From positions 1-48,231 of the forward strand of contig NZ_JAOTBD010000028.1 of NCBI RefSeq assembly GCF_026162625.1: DNA of 48,231 nt, given 5' to 3'. How positions within the stretch are numbered: position 1 is the stretch's first letter; each line of letters begins with the position of its first letter. Of this stretch, positions 1 to 7,108 are shown one piece after another. The translations under genes and the position numbers were made by a program. This DNA comes from Paracoccus beibuensis. GTDB lineage: Bacteria; Pseudomonadota; Alphaproteobacteria; Rhodobacterales; Rhodobacteraceae. Under the pieces are notes generated by a model. That model did no database searches, was not told the origin of the DNA, and worked only from the letters and a program-made list of their open reading frames with translations.

Positions 1-202
1 GACGCTTGCGCTACCCGAGGGCTCCGCGCCCGGCGCGCTTGCCCTGAAACGATCCGCCGACTACCAATCTCAAACCGGCAGACTCTCGTTATGACCGAGG
101 GACCAACGGGGGGCAGGTCAGACGGACTTCATCAAACTGGTCCCTGTTGGGATCAAATGACTCGAAAGTATCACATATTCTTAAGCTGCATAAGTCTTGT
201 TC
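1..202. other. left-edge sequence, no assignable gene
   Basis: Frame 2 of the plus strand is open from the window edge to a TGA at 92-94 and could be the last 30 codons of a gene entering from the left, but the residues match no family I know. The rest, up to the IS481 target duplication at 203, shows no convincing coding frame or RNA structure. Minus-strand open frames here only continue the antisense of the transposase and are not supported. Confidence 0.25.
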
Positions 203-208
203 AGTAGC
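203..208. repeat. 6-bp target-site duplication AGTAGC (left copy)
   Basis: AGTAGC directly abuts the left inverted repeat of the IS481-type element and is repeated at 1268-1273 directly after the right inverted repeat. The right copy also supplies the TAG stop codon of the transposase (1270-1272). Confidence 0.85.
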
Positions 209-1267
209 TGTTCCATCCCGGATGATCACATAGACCCTCGCCGGTCTTCCTTTTTCATGGCAAGGTCGATCCTGCGCGAGGTTCGGGAGGGGGTGGGAGG
301 ATGCTGATTTCTCTGCACAAGCAGGCGACCACGACGCCAAAGATCCGCACCGCGATCCAGGCGAGCAGCGAACCGGCATGGCTGGTGGCAGAGCGCTACG
401 GGATCTCCGAGCAGACGGTGTGGAAGTGGCGCAGCCGCGATGACGTCCACGACCGCAGCCACACGCCGCACCGGCTTCAGACGACATTGACGCCTGCCCA
501 GGAGGCCGTCGCGGTGGCGCTGCGAAGGGCGCTTCTCTTACCGCTCGACGACCTGCTCGCGGTCGTGCGCGAGTTCCTCAATCCGCACGTCTCGCGTTCG
601 GGCCTCGACCGCTGCCTGCGTCGCCATGGGGTGGGAAACCTGCAGGCGTTGAAGCCCTGGGAGCCGAAGCCCGCGCACGGCAGCTTCAAGGCCTATGAGC
701 CCGGTTACCTGCACATCGACATCAAGTATCTGCCGCAGATGGCCGACGAGGATCGCCGCCGCTATCTCTTCGTGGCCATCGACCGGGCGACCCGATGGGT
801 CTTTGTGCGCATCTACCCGGCGCAGACCGCGGCCAACGCGCGTCGTTTCCTGCGCGACCTTGAGCGTGCCGCACCGATGAAGATCACCCGCGTGCTGACG
901 GACAACGGCAAGGCTTTCACCGACCGCCTGTTCGGCCTGCGCAAGCGCGCTGCCACCGGCCAGCACGAGTTCGACCTGCTCTGCGCCGAACTTGGCATCG
1001 AGCACCGCCTCGCGCCCCCGATGCACCCGCAGACCAACGGAATGGTCGAGCGCTTCAACGGCCGGATAGAGGATGTCCTGCAGAGCCATCGCTTCCACAG
1101 CGGCGAGGACCTGGAGCAGACCATCCTGCGATATGTCCACCTCTACAACACGCAGTTCCCGCAATCAGCCCTGAACGCCCGAACACCCATCGGCGCTCTC
1201 AAGGACTGGCAACGTCACAGACCCGAGCTGTTCAGGAAACGCGTCTACAATCTCGCGGGATGTGACA
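209..1267 (+). mobile_element. complete IS481-type insertion sequence
   Basis: The element is 1059 bp. Its ends form an imperfect inverted repeat: TGTTCCATCCCGGATGAT at 209-226 and, read from the other strand, TGTCACATCCCGCGAGAT at 1250-1267 (13 of 18 identical, starting TGT as is usual for IS481). A perfect 6-bp direct duplication AGTAGC flanks it at 203-208 and 1268-1273. It carries one intact transposase gene. Ends, duplication and an open transposase together indicate a recent insertion that may still be able to move. The host sequence restored by joining 208 to 1274 was not recognised. Confidence 0.88.
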
Positions 1268-1272
1268 AGTAG
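301..1272 (+). CDS. IS481-family DDE transposase
   Basis: A 323-residue transposase. It begins with a helix-turn-helix region (about residues 20-60, with AERYGISEQTVWKWRSR) followed by an integrase-core rve domain (about residues 135-290). The DDE triad is visible as D in HIDIKYLPQM, D in LTDNGKAF and E in NGMVERFNGR. The length fits IS481 transposases. The ATG at 301 is preceded by a purine-rich GGGAGG stretch. The reading frame runs through the right inverted repeat; its last codons are AAG-TAG, and the TAG lies entirely inside the target duplication, so the element has no stop codon of its own at this end. A different insertion site would add or remove C-terminal residues. The frame has no internal damage. 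Confidence 0.92.
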   Translation: MLISLHKQATTTPKIRTAIQASSEPAWLVAERYGISEQTVWKWRSRDDVHDRSHTPHRLQTTLTPAQEAVAVALRRALLLPLDDLLAVVREFLNPHVSRSGLDRCLRRHGVGNLQALKPWEPKPAHGSFKAYEPGYLHIDIKYLPQMADEDRRRYLFVAIDRATRWVFVRIYPAQTAANARRFLRDLERAAPMKITRVLTDNGKAFTDRLFGLRKRAATGQHEFDLLCAELGIEHRLAPPMHPQTNGMVERFNGRIEDVLQSHRFHSGEDLEQTILRYVHLYNTQFPQSALNARTPIGALKDWQRHRPELFRKRVYNLAGCDK

Positions 1273-1273
1273 C

Positions 1274-1552
1274 GGCATCTGGTGGATTGAGTATAAAACC
1301 GTAGATCTTGGGCCCGACGAACGACCGCTCTCGCCCTTCCGTATCGATAATGCAGAAACTGTAAAACTTTCGCCGCAGATGGAGCGACTGTCCGCTTCGT
1401 CCGCATCGGAGACAGCCCCCCGCTGAGATCGCTGCGGTAAGCATGAACGGCTGGTTTCAGGAGGCTGCACTGCAGCGCCAGCAGAGCCTAACCGTCAGCA
1501 AAGGGCCGCCTGCGCTCGGATGAGGCACGAGGGCTGACGACCTAGCTGGCCA
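1274..1552. other. gap without recognised gene
   Basis: Between the IS481 element and the broken phosphodiesterase gene. One plus-strand frame (GGC at 1274 to a TGA near 1426) is open for about 50 codons with natural-looking residues (GIWWIEYKTVDLGPDERP), and across the IS it joins back only to a TAA at 191-193. It has no plausible start codon. It may be a gene fragment, but I cannot name it. The rest shows nothing. Confidence 0.3.
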
Positions 1553-1570
1553 TGTCCGGGCGCAAGCAGG

Positions 1571-2080
1571 TCAGACAGGCAAGGGGTGGATCAATGTACG
1601 GGGCCGGCCTGCCTCTTCCCACAGGAAAGCCAGCGTGACCGGCAGGCGGAAGCGGCGCGGGCCGGCTGCGCCGGGGTTCAGCCAGAGGGTGCTGCCGGTT
1701 TCCTCGATGCCGGGCTGGTGGGAGTGGCCCGAGATCACGACGTCCCACCCCTCGGCTCTCGGATCGGCCTGCAAAGCCTTGCGGTCATGGATCATGTGGA
1801 TCCGCAGACCTCCAATCGTGAGGCTCACCGTTTTGGGCAAGGCCTCGGCTCAGGGGCCGCGGTCGATGTTGCCGCGGATCGCCGTCACCGGGGCAATGCG
1901 CGCCAGAGCGTCAAGATGGCCCGGATCGCCGATATCGCCCGCGTGCAGGATGCGCTCGACGCCTTCAAGAGCCTCCAGCGCCTCGGGGCGGAGCAGACCA
2001 TGGGTGTCGGAGATGACGCCAATGCGCGGCCCGGGAGATGGCTGGATGAGTGGTTGCATGGGGCAGTTCCTGTTGGTCAT
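1571..2080 (-). pseudogene. YfcE/MJ0936-type metallophosphoesterase, interrupted by an in-frame TGA
   Basis: Read through, this is a normal-sized (about 165 residues) calcineurin-like phosphodiesterase with all the metal-binding motifs in order: GVISDTHG (DxH), HAGDIGD (GD), RGNID (GNxD), SGHSH (GHxH) and a closing NPGAA. Family members hydrolyse phosphodiester bonds with two metal ions; natural substrates are mostly unknown. The two halves are in the same frame, separated only by a TGA at 1850-1852 between NIDRGP and AEALPKTV, where related proteins would have Trp (TGG). This is a single-base nonsense change, not a frameshift. Starts at 2080 (MTNRN) or 2059 (MQPL, preceded by AGGA) are both possible. 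It is divergent from imuA. A sequencing error is the main alternative to a true pseudogene. Confidence 0.82.
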
Positions 2081-2257
2081 CGCATTCCCGTCGCGCGTCA
2101 GTCCGGCAACGTGACGGCGATGGCGCTGCGACGGTCGCCACAACAACATGCTGGGATGAAAAGCCGTCCGCACCAGCACATCGCAGACTTTGCGGTTCTC
2201 AGCAGCATAACGCAACCAGGCGGACGAGATATCCCCAGAAGACTGCCTTGCCCCGGA

Positions 2258-2293
2258 TTGACAGGTTCTGCTGTGATGGAACAAAACAAGAAC
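2258..2293 (+). promoter_or_regulatory. SOS promoter with LexA box for imuA-imuB
   Basis: A perfect -35 hexamer TTGACA lies at 2258-2263. The direct repeat GAAC-N7-GAAC follows at 2279-2282 and 2290-2293, which is the LexA-binding motif established for alphaproteobacteria (GTTC/GAAC-N7 repeat). With a 17-nt spacer the -10 would start near 2281, so LexA would sit on the -10 region. This places imuAB under damage control, with the box about 40 bp before the start codon. Confidence 0.85.
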
Positions 2294-2333
2294 GATTCTG
2301 TTTGTTCCCAACTGTCTCGGAGCCTTTCTGGTC

Positions 2334-3077
2334 ATGCCTGCCCGGTCCTTCAATCCCGCCATTGCCGCCTTGCGCGAGCAGATCGCGCAGATGGAAGGCG
2401 ATGGCGGACCTGCGCGTGGCGTGCTGCCTTTCGGCGTGCCGGACTTGGATCGCCGGCTGCCCGGTGGCGGCCTGGCGCTCGGCTGCCTGCATGAGGTCGC
2501 AGGTGGCGGCAACGGTGCGGTGGACGGGGCGGCAGCCTCCTGCTTTGCCGCGGGCATCGTCGCGCGTCTGCCAGGTCAGGTGCTGAGGTGCGTGTCGCAG
2601 GCGGACCTCTTCGCGCCGGGGTTGGAACAGGCGGGCCTTGGCCCCGACCGGGTTATCTATGTGGAGGCGGGCGATGATGTCTCGGTGCTGGCCTGCATGG
2701 AGGAAGGCCTGCGCCATGGCGGTCTTGGGGCGGTTGTGGCCGATGTCGCGCGGCTCTCGATGACTGCTTCTCGCCGCCTGCACCTGGCGGCCAAGGGCTC
2801 GGGCACGACCGGCATCGCGCTCAGACGCTGGCGGCGCCAGCAGGAGGCCTATGACTTCGGGCAGCCCACAGCGGCGATGACCCGTTGGCGCGTCTCGGTC
2901 CTGCCCTCGACGCCTCTGCCCGTTCCCGGCGTCGGCCGCGCCCGATGGCTCATCGAACTGATCCGGGCACGGGCGGGCGAGTCCCTCGATCTTGAACTGG
3001 AGGCATGCGATGGCACGGGTCATCTCGGTTTTCCTGCCGCTCTGGCCGATCGACCGGCTCAAGCGGCAGGCGCCTGA
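2334..3077 (+). CDS. imuA: ImuA, RecA-like mutagenesis accessory protein
   Basis: A 247-residue protein of the ImuA family, the first gene of the imuA-imuB-dnaE2 cassette that replaces UmuCD in many alphaproteobacteria. The opening (residues 1-60) has the family's pattern: an N-terminal helix, then FGVPDLDRRLPGGGLALGCLHEV, the RecA/SulA-like fold entry. RVIYVEAGDD (about 105-115) and the GLGAVVADVARLSM segment follow. Known role: it binds RecA and ImuB to control access of the error-prone polymerase. Its 3' end overlaps imuB by 68 bp, so the two are translationally linked. The LexA box upstream predicts DNA-damage induction. The frame is intact. Confidence 0.9.
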   Translation: MPARSFNPAIAALREQIAQMEGDGGPARGVLPFGVPDLDRRLPGGGLALGCLHEVAGGGNGAVDGAAASCFAAGIVARLPGQVLRCVSQADLFAPGLEQAGLGPDRVIYVEAGDDVSVLACMEEGLRHGGLGAVVADVARLSMTASRRLHLAAKGSGTTGIALRRWRRQQEAYDFGQPTAAMTRWRVSVLPSTPLPVPGVGRARWLIELIRARAGESLDLELEACDGTGHLGFPAALADRPAQAAGA

Positions 3078-4533
3078 GACCACCGCCTCGCCCGAGGCGC
3101 CCCTGGTTCTGGCGAGTCGCGTGGGCAACCGGCGGCTGGTGACAGCGGCCTGTGCCCTGGCGCAAGACCTCGGCCTCTCTGCCGGCATGCCGGTCAGCAA
3201 GGCACAGGCGCTGGTGCCGGGGCTACAGGTGCTGCCTCATGATCCTACCGCCGACGCCGCCTCGCTGGAGCGGCTGGCGCTCTGGGTGCTGCAGCGGGTC
3301 TCGCCGATCGTGGCGGTCGATCCGCCCGACGGGCTCGTTGTCGACTCCACGGGTGCCGATCACCTCCATGGCGGCGAAGACGCCCTGCTGGAGACGCTGA
3401 TCGGTCGGCTGGTGATGTCGGGCGTCACGGCACGCGCCGCCATTGCCGATACCTGGGGGGCCGCCCATGCCTTGGCCCGGCATCAGGCCAATCCGGTGCA
3501 TCTGGCCGAGGTGGGGACCGCCGAGACGCTGCTGGCTCCCCTGCCCCTCTCAGCGCTGCGCCTGCCGCCAGCCATGCTCGCCAGCCTGCGTACGCTCGGC
3601 TTTGCCTGCATCGGTGATCTGCTCCATCAGCCCCGCGCGCCGCTGACCCGGCGCTTCGGGTCAGAGCTTTGCCGCAGGCTGGACCAGGCACTTGGCCGTG
3701 CTGCCGAGCCGATCGAGCCCTTGCGCCCCGACAGCCTCGTCGAGGTGCGCCGCAGCTTTGCCGAACCGATCGCCGCTGCCGAGACCATCGCCCGCTACAT
3801 CGGCAAGCTGGTGCAGGCCTTGTGCGTGGCGCTCGAGGCAAGGGGCCTAGGCGCCCGCAGGCTCGACCTGCTGTGCTGGCGCGTCGATGCCCATGTCCAG
3901 ACCGTGCGCGTGGGTCTGGCCAGGCCGCAGCGCGACCCCCAGCGGCTGACGCGGCTCCTCTGCGAGCGGATCGAGACCATCTCGCCGGGCTACGGCATCG
4001 AGATCCTGTCGCTCACGGCGGTGATGGTCGAACCGCTCGAGGCCCAGCAGATGGCCAGCTCCCTGCTGGAGGCCCCTGCCTCGGAGCTCTCCGGCCTAGT
4101 TGATGTGCTGGCGAACCGCGTCGGCGCGCGCGGTGTCTACCGTATGGCCCCTGTGCCAAGCGACGTGCCGGAGCGCTCCGTTATCCGCATCGCGCCCTTG
4201 TCTGATCCCGTCGGTGCCGGCTGGCCTGATCACTGGCCACGGCCTTCCCGCCTGCTACCCCGGCCCGAACCGATTGAGACGGTGGCGCTCTTGCCCGACC
4301 ATCCGCCGGTCTGGATCATCTGGCGCGGCATCAGCCGCAAGGTGCGCCGGGCCGATGGTCCCGAGCGGGTCTTCGGTGAATGGTGGAAGCGCGATGCCGA
4401 GATGATCGCAGTGCGGGACTACTTCCGCATCGAGGACGAGGCGGGGGAGCGTTTGTGGGTGTTCCGGGCCGGTGACGGCGAGCATGCCGAAACCGGCAGT
4501 CACCGCTGGTTCCTGCACGGGGTCTTCGGATAA
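3010..4533 (+). CDS. imuB: ImuB, Y-family polymerase-like protein without catalytic residues
   Basis: A 507-residue Y-family (DinB-like) fold protein. The N-terminus ARVISVFLPLWPIDRL occupies the place where true Y-family polymerases carry the metal-binding DMD motif, so the acidic residues are missing, as is known for ImuB. A helix-hairpin-helix/thumb region lies around residues 190-250 and the little-finger region follows. The C-terminus (WKRDAEMIAVRDYFRIEDEAGERLWVFR) is the conserved ImuB tail. ImuB normally links the beta clamp, ImuA and DnaE2. I chose the ATG at 3010 because GGAGG sits six bases before it; the frame is open from a TTG at 2992. It overlaps imuA. The partner polymerase downstream is destroyed. 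Confidence 0.9.
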   Translation: MARVISVFLPLWPIDRLKRQAPETTASPEAPLVLASRVGNRRLVTAACALAQDLGLSAGMPVSKAQALVPGLQVLPHDPTADAASLERLALWVLQRVSPIVAVDPPDGLVVDSTGADHLHGGEDALLETLIGRLVMSGVTARAAIADTWGAAHALARHQANPVHLAEVGTAETLLAPLPLSALRLPPAMLASLRTLGFACIGDLLHQPRAPLTRRFGSELCRRLDQALGRAAEPIEPLRPDSLVEVRRSFAEPIAAAETIARYIGKLVQALCVALEARGLGARRLDLLCWRVDAHVQTVRVGLARPQRDPQRLTRLLCERIETISPGYGIEILSLTAVMVEPLEAQQMASSLLEAPASELSGLVDVLANRVGARGVYRMAPVPSDVPERSVIRIAPLSDPVGAGWPDHWPRPSRLLPRPEPIETVALLPDHPPVWIIWRGISRKVRRADGPERVFGEWWKRDAEMIAVRDYFRIEDEAGERLWVFRAGDGEHAETGSHRWFLHGVFG

Positions 4534-4597
4534 GCGAGACCTCGCGTGATCAGGCTTTGCCAGTTCAGACGCCTCTTTAAGCCAGGCAGGCTCGACC

Positions 4598-4750
4598 ATG
4601 ACCGGCCCACGTTATGCCGAATTGCAGGTGACCTCACGGTTCTTCTTTCTGCGGGGCTTTTCGGTGAGAAATGCCGCGCGCCGGGCAAAACGACCTGAAG
4701 TCGCGAAGGGCAGAGAGACGCCTGACGGCAGCGCCGCGTGGCAGGTGTAG
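4598..4750 (+). pseudogene. dnaE2: dnaE2 remnant (first about 20 codons of error-prone polymerase)
   Basis: Just behind imuB, an ATG opens MTGPRYAELQVTSRFFFLRG, which matches the start of DnaE2 proteins (YAELQVT-S-FSFLRGAS). After that phrase the similarity stops abruptly and the frame runs through unrelated residues to a TAG at 4748-4750, for 50 codons in all. Full DnaE2 is over 1000 residues. The break lies close to 4660. The position as third cassette gene, 64 bp after imuB, supports the assignment. No copy of the rest of dnaE2 is found in this window, so imuAB here lack their catalytic subunit unless one is encoded elsewhere. Confidence 0.8.
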
Positions 4751-4906
4751 AGAGGGAGGAAAGCGTTCACTGCTGCAGAGCACGCTCATGTCGCGCTTAC
4801 TTCATTGTCATATCTTTTGATACCTCCTCAGGCATGAGGCCAGGACGTGGCATGAGCGAGGCTAAGACTGACCTGATATAGTGAATGCAACCAATCCGAT
4901 GCGCTA
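4751..4906. other. junction region after the dnaE2 break
   Basis: About 155 bp with no recognised gene between the dnaE2 fragment and the toxin-antitoxin promoter. It is richer in A/T than the neighbouring genes. This suggests that the toxin-antitoxin module or an older mobile element joined here, but no inverted repeat or duplication was found. Confidence 0.3.
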
Positions 4907-4939
4907 GATGCTTGCATTAGCTGCAGCATCGATTATGAT
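4907..4939 (+). promoter_or_regulatory. promoter and inverted repeat of the toxin-antitoxin operon
   Basis: TTGCAT (4912-4917) and TATGAT (4934-4939) form a -35/-10 pair with a 16-nt spacer. Arms GATGCT (4907-4912) and AGCATC (4925-4930) make an inverted repeat that overlaps the promoter, with an inner TGCA-N5-TGCA. This is the expected place for autorepression by the ribbon-helix-helix antitoxin. AAGGAG at 4954-4959 is the ribosome-binding site for the ATG at 4966. Confidence 0.6.
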
Positions 4940-4965
4940 TACAGGTGACTACAAAGGAGCACATA

Positions 4966-5217
4966 ATGCCACAGCGCTCTGTATCCGAGCCGATTACCAT
5001 CCGCACGGCCAAGGTTTCAGAGATCGACGCCTTGGCAAGCGCGATGGATCGTTCCCGCAACTACATCGTCAATCAAGCGATTGAGCAGTATTTGGAAGCC
5101 AATGCCTGGCAGATGGAGCGCATCGCAGCCGGGATCACGGCGGCGCGCGAAGGCAGGGTCATGCCTGCCGATGAGGTCTTCGATGGGATTGCGGCGAAAC
5201 ACGGCTGGTCGCGTTGA
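4966..5217 (+). CDS. ribbon-helix-helix (CopG/ParD-like) antitoxin
   Basis: An 83-residue protein. The N-terminal EPITIRTAKVSEIDALASAM with SRNYIVNQAIEQYLE is a typical ribbon-helix-helix DNA-binding unit: one beta strand, then two helices with the S-R-N-Y-I-V turn. The C-terminal 40 residues, including AAREGRVMPADEVFDGIAAK, resemble the toxin-wrapping helix of RelB/ParD-type antitoxins. It should neutralise the toxin encoded next and repress the operon by binding the inverted repeat upstream. The ATG at 4966 has AAGGAG six bases upstream; a GTG at 4945 is in frame but lacks such a site. Its stop codon overlaps the toxin start (TTGA). Confidence 0.85.
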   Translation: MPQRSVSEPITIRTAKVSEIDALASAMDRSRNYIVNQAIEQYLEANAWQMERIAAGITAAREGRVMPADEVFDGIAAKHGWSR

Positions 5218-5522
5218 AGAACCTGGTCATTGCTGCACCAGCGGCACGCGACCTTGAGGGGATCGTGGACTACATCGCCCTGGATAATCCTACTGCTGCA
5301 GAGGGGGTTTATCGCGGGATCGTGGAGGCAGCGCGGAAACTGTCTCAGTTCCCTGCCCTCGGGCGCCCTGGTCGCCATCCCGAAACACGCGAACTCAGCG
5401 TTTCCGGTCTGCCCTATCTGATCGTCTACGAGGTGAGTGCAGAGACGGTGACGATACTGGCGGTATTCCACACGTCCCGCGATTTAGCGAAGGTATTGCG
5501 TGAGCGGATCAGTATCAGCTAG
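5214..5522 (+). CDS. RelE/ParE-family toxin
   Basis: A 102-residue RelE/ParE superfamily toxin. Diagnostic parts: APAARDLEGIVDYIALDNPTAA at the start, SQFPALGRPGRHPETREL in the middle (the F-P-x-x-G-R-P-G-R turn of this family) and LPYLIVYEVSAETVTILAVFHTSR at the end. ParE members poison gyrase and RelE members cleave mRNA on the ribosome; sequence alone does not decide which. The start is TTG inside the antitoxin stop (TTGA, 4-bp overlap), an arrangement that keeps toxin synthesis low and coupled to the antitoxin. The module lies next to the repABC genes and could act in plasmid stabilisation. Confidence 0.85.
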   Translation: MKNLVIAAPAARDLEGIVDYIALDNPTAAEGVYRGIVEAARKLSQFPALGRPGRHPETRELSVSGLPYLIVYEVSAETVTILAVFHTSRDLAKVLRERISIS

Positions 5523-5529
5523 GCGAAGT

Positions 5530-6943
5530 TCAAAAAGCTCGCAGCTACATCCGCTGGGCAGTTAGTTCCATGACTAGCCGCTCGGCAGCGGCTTCAGCAC
5601 GGCCTTATCTCATCTCGGACAGGTCAGCACCAATCGGCTAACCACTTGAGGTGAAGACAGTGCCGCCCACAGAGATCGCCGTAGGCTGCCAGTCGCAACC
5701 CCCAACACCTATCCCCTGCCCCATGGCTTCCGTGCTATCGAGATGCTGCTCTGTGGCCTCCTCGCGCAGTTCATTCGCGGGCTGGACACAGGCGCGTACG
5801 ATCGCAAGGGTCAATTCTCATCCGATATCACGACAACACACGGACACGACCTCGGCCAAGTCGAAGATCAAGGCCCGTTGCTCGGGTGTCTCTATCAACA
5901 TCAGAGTAGACCGAACGGGGCATCGACCTCCTTGGGGTATTCGTCCAAACTGGAACATCCCTTTTCCAATGCACGTAACTTGGCGAGCATCACCGCACGG
6001 GCAGCGCCTTCCTGATCGTCCATCGGCACTGGATTAGTGGCTAGAGGCCACAGATCATGGCTGTAGCGTGAAACAAGTAGGTTGCCACCTCAGTCCCCCT
6101 CCAGCCTTTGGCAACAGTCGCTTCGGCTTGGCCTACCGTTTTTCTGCCACTAGCCGGTCAAGCAGGGCAGGGTCCTTAAGCCAGCCACCGTCTTCGCCAG
6201 GAGATTGTGCAACACGACACCACGTACAGCCTCATAGGCATTGACGCTAACGAAAACCGCGCGGCCGTTGGACAGCCGGACCGAGGCTTGAGTCAGCGTC
6301 CGCTGCCCGGTGTAGGGCTCCTTGCTCTAGGAGTTGCTCACCGCATCTCAAATCTGTGCCCGGCGGGCATGATCCGAATTTACTGAGAAGGCCAGCAAGT
6401 GTTCTAGTGTCATGCTATCTTCGTCATAGACCTCGAGCAGGGCAGGGACCGCAGCGGCGAATTCGAGGCGCGGCTTGACGATCTGCGGCGCTAGGAAGGA
6501 AGCTGACGCGATTGCTTCCTCGCCCTGACTTTTCTGATGCGGGATTGCAAAACGCGGGAGTGGTCGAGCGAGTGTAGGACAACGCGCTGCATGTTCTCGG
6601 CCAGCAAGTCGTCCTACGACAGGTTTCCGGATGCGGCATCTCGCATGATGCTGAGGATCGGCGTGGTCTTTGCTAGCCGCTTCTGCTTTACGGGTAGCGA
6701 CAGTACCTTAAACCGCCGGTCTTCAGCCGAGAGTTTTTTTGTGGCCGGTCTCGACGCCATTGTCATCGAGCACGAGTCGGGCATCCAGGCTCTGCAGGAG
6801 CCCGCGACGTGCGATGTCTTTGGCCAGTTCCTCGACCGAAATGTCCGCTCTGATGGGCAGATATTGGACTGAGTCAGCACGAGTTTGTCGAAAGGAGTGT
6901 CCTGTGAAAGGGACGGGGACGCATTCTGAATTACTTTTGTCAT
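5530..6943 (-). pseudogene. decayed ParB-like (ParB/RepB/Spo0J N-domain) plasmid protein
   Basis: No single frame is open, but reading the minus strand across frames gives a continuous series of blocks typical of the long ParB-domain proteins of alphaproteobacterial plasmids. In order: MTKVIQNASPSLSQDTPFDK (start at 6943, GGAGAAG upstream), ISVEELAKDIARRGLLQSL, VLDDNGVETG, VKQKRLAKT, LAENMQRVVLHSLDHSR, APQIVKPRLEFAAAVPALL, MTLEHLLAFSVNSDHARR, SKEPYT, VNAYEAVRGVV, DEYPKEVDAP and AERLVMELTAQRM near 5570. At least five frameshifts and several stops separate them. The rest of the C-terminal part is missing, cut where the toxin gene begins. This explains 1.4 kb that otherwise seems empty. Intact family members usually lie near transfer or partition genes. 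Confidence 0.75.
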
Positions 6944-7057
6944 CAGATCTTCTCCACAACGGCGCCAAGATTTACTCTCCTGATCTCACATACCGTCATC
7001 CCTTAACCGTCAGTTCTTTCCCTCTCTTGGTCCGGTGACCTGCCGACGGATGACTTT

Positions 7058-7108
7058 ACAGCTGTTAAGCGCTTCCAACTCGAGTGATCTTGAACTTAAC
7101 AGCTGTTA
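7058..7108. repeat. paired palindromes and parS-like site behind repC
   Basis: ACAGCTGTTAAG (7058-7069) and CTTAACAGCTGT (7095-7106) are a perfect 12-bp inverted repeat with a 25-nt loop. The second arm belongs to a perfect palindrome TAACAGCTGTTA (7097-7108) that contains the repC stop codon. ACAGCTGTTA also occurs twice in direct orientation (7058-7067, 7099-7108). GTTAAGCGCTTCCAAC at 7064-7079 fits the repABC parS consensus GTTNNNNGCNNNNAAC. The structure could be a repC terminator, a RepB-bound centromere, or both. Confidence 0.6.

Noticed and set aside
1586..2494. Plus-strand open frame of 302 codons over the broken phosphodiesterase gene
   Set aside because: The minus strand shows ordered metal-binding motifs, and the plus-strand translation shows none and overlaps the imuA start.
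6424..6639. Small minus-strand frame in the 6.4-6.6 kb region as an independent gene
   Set aside because: It is in the wrong frame for the conserved blocks of the ParB-like relic that spans this stretch.
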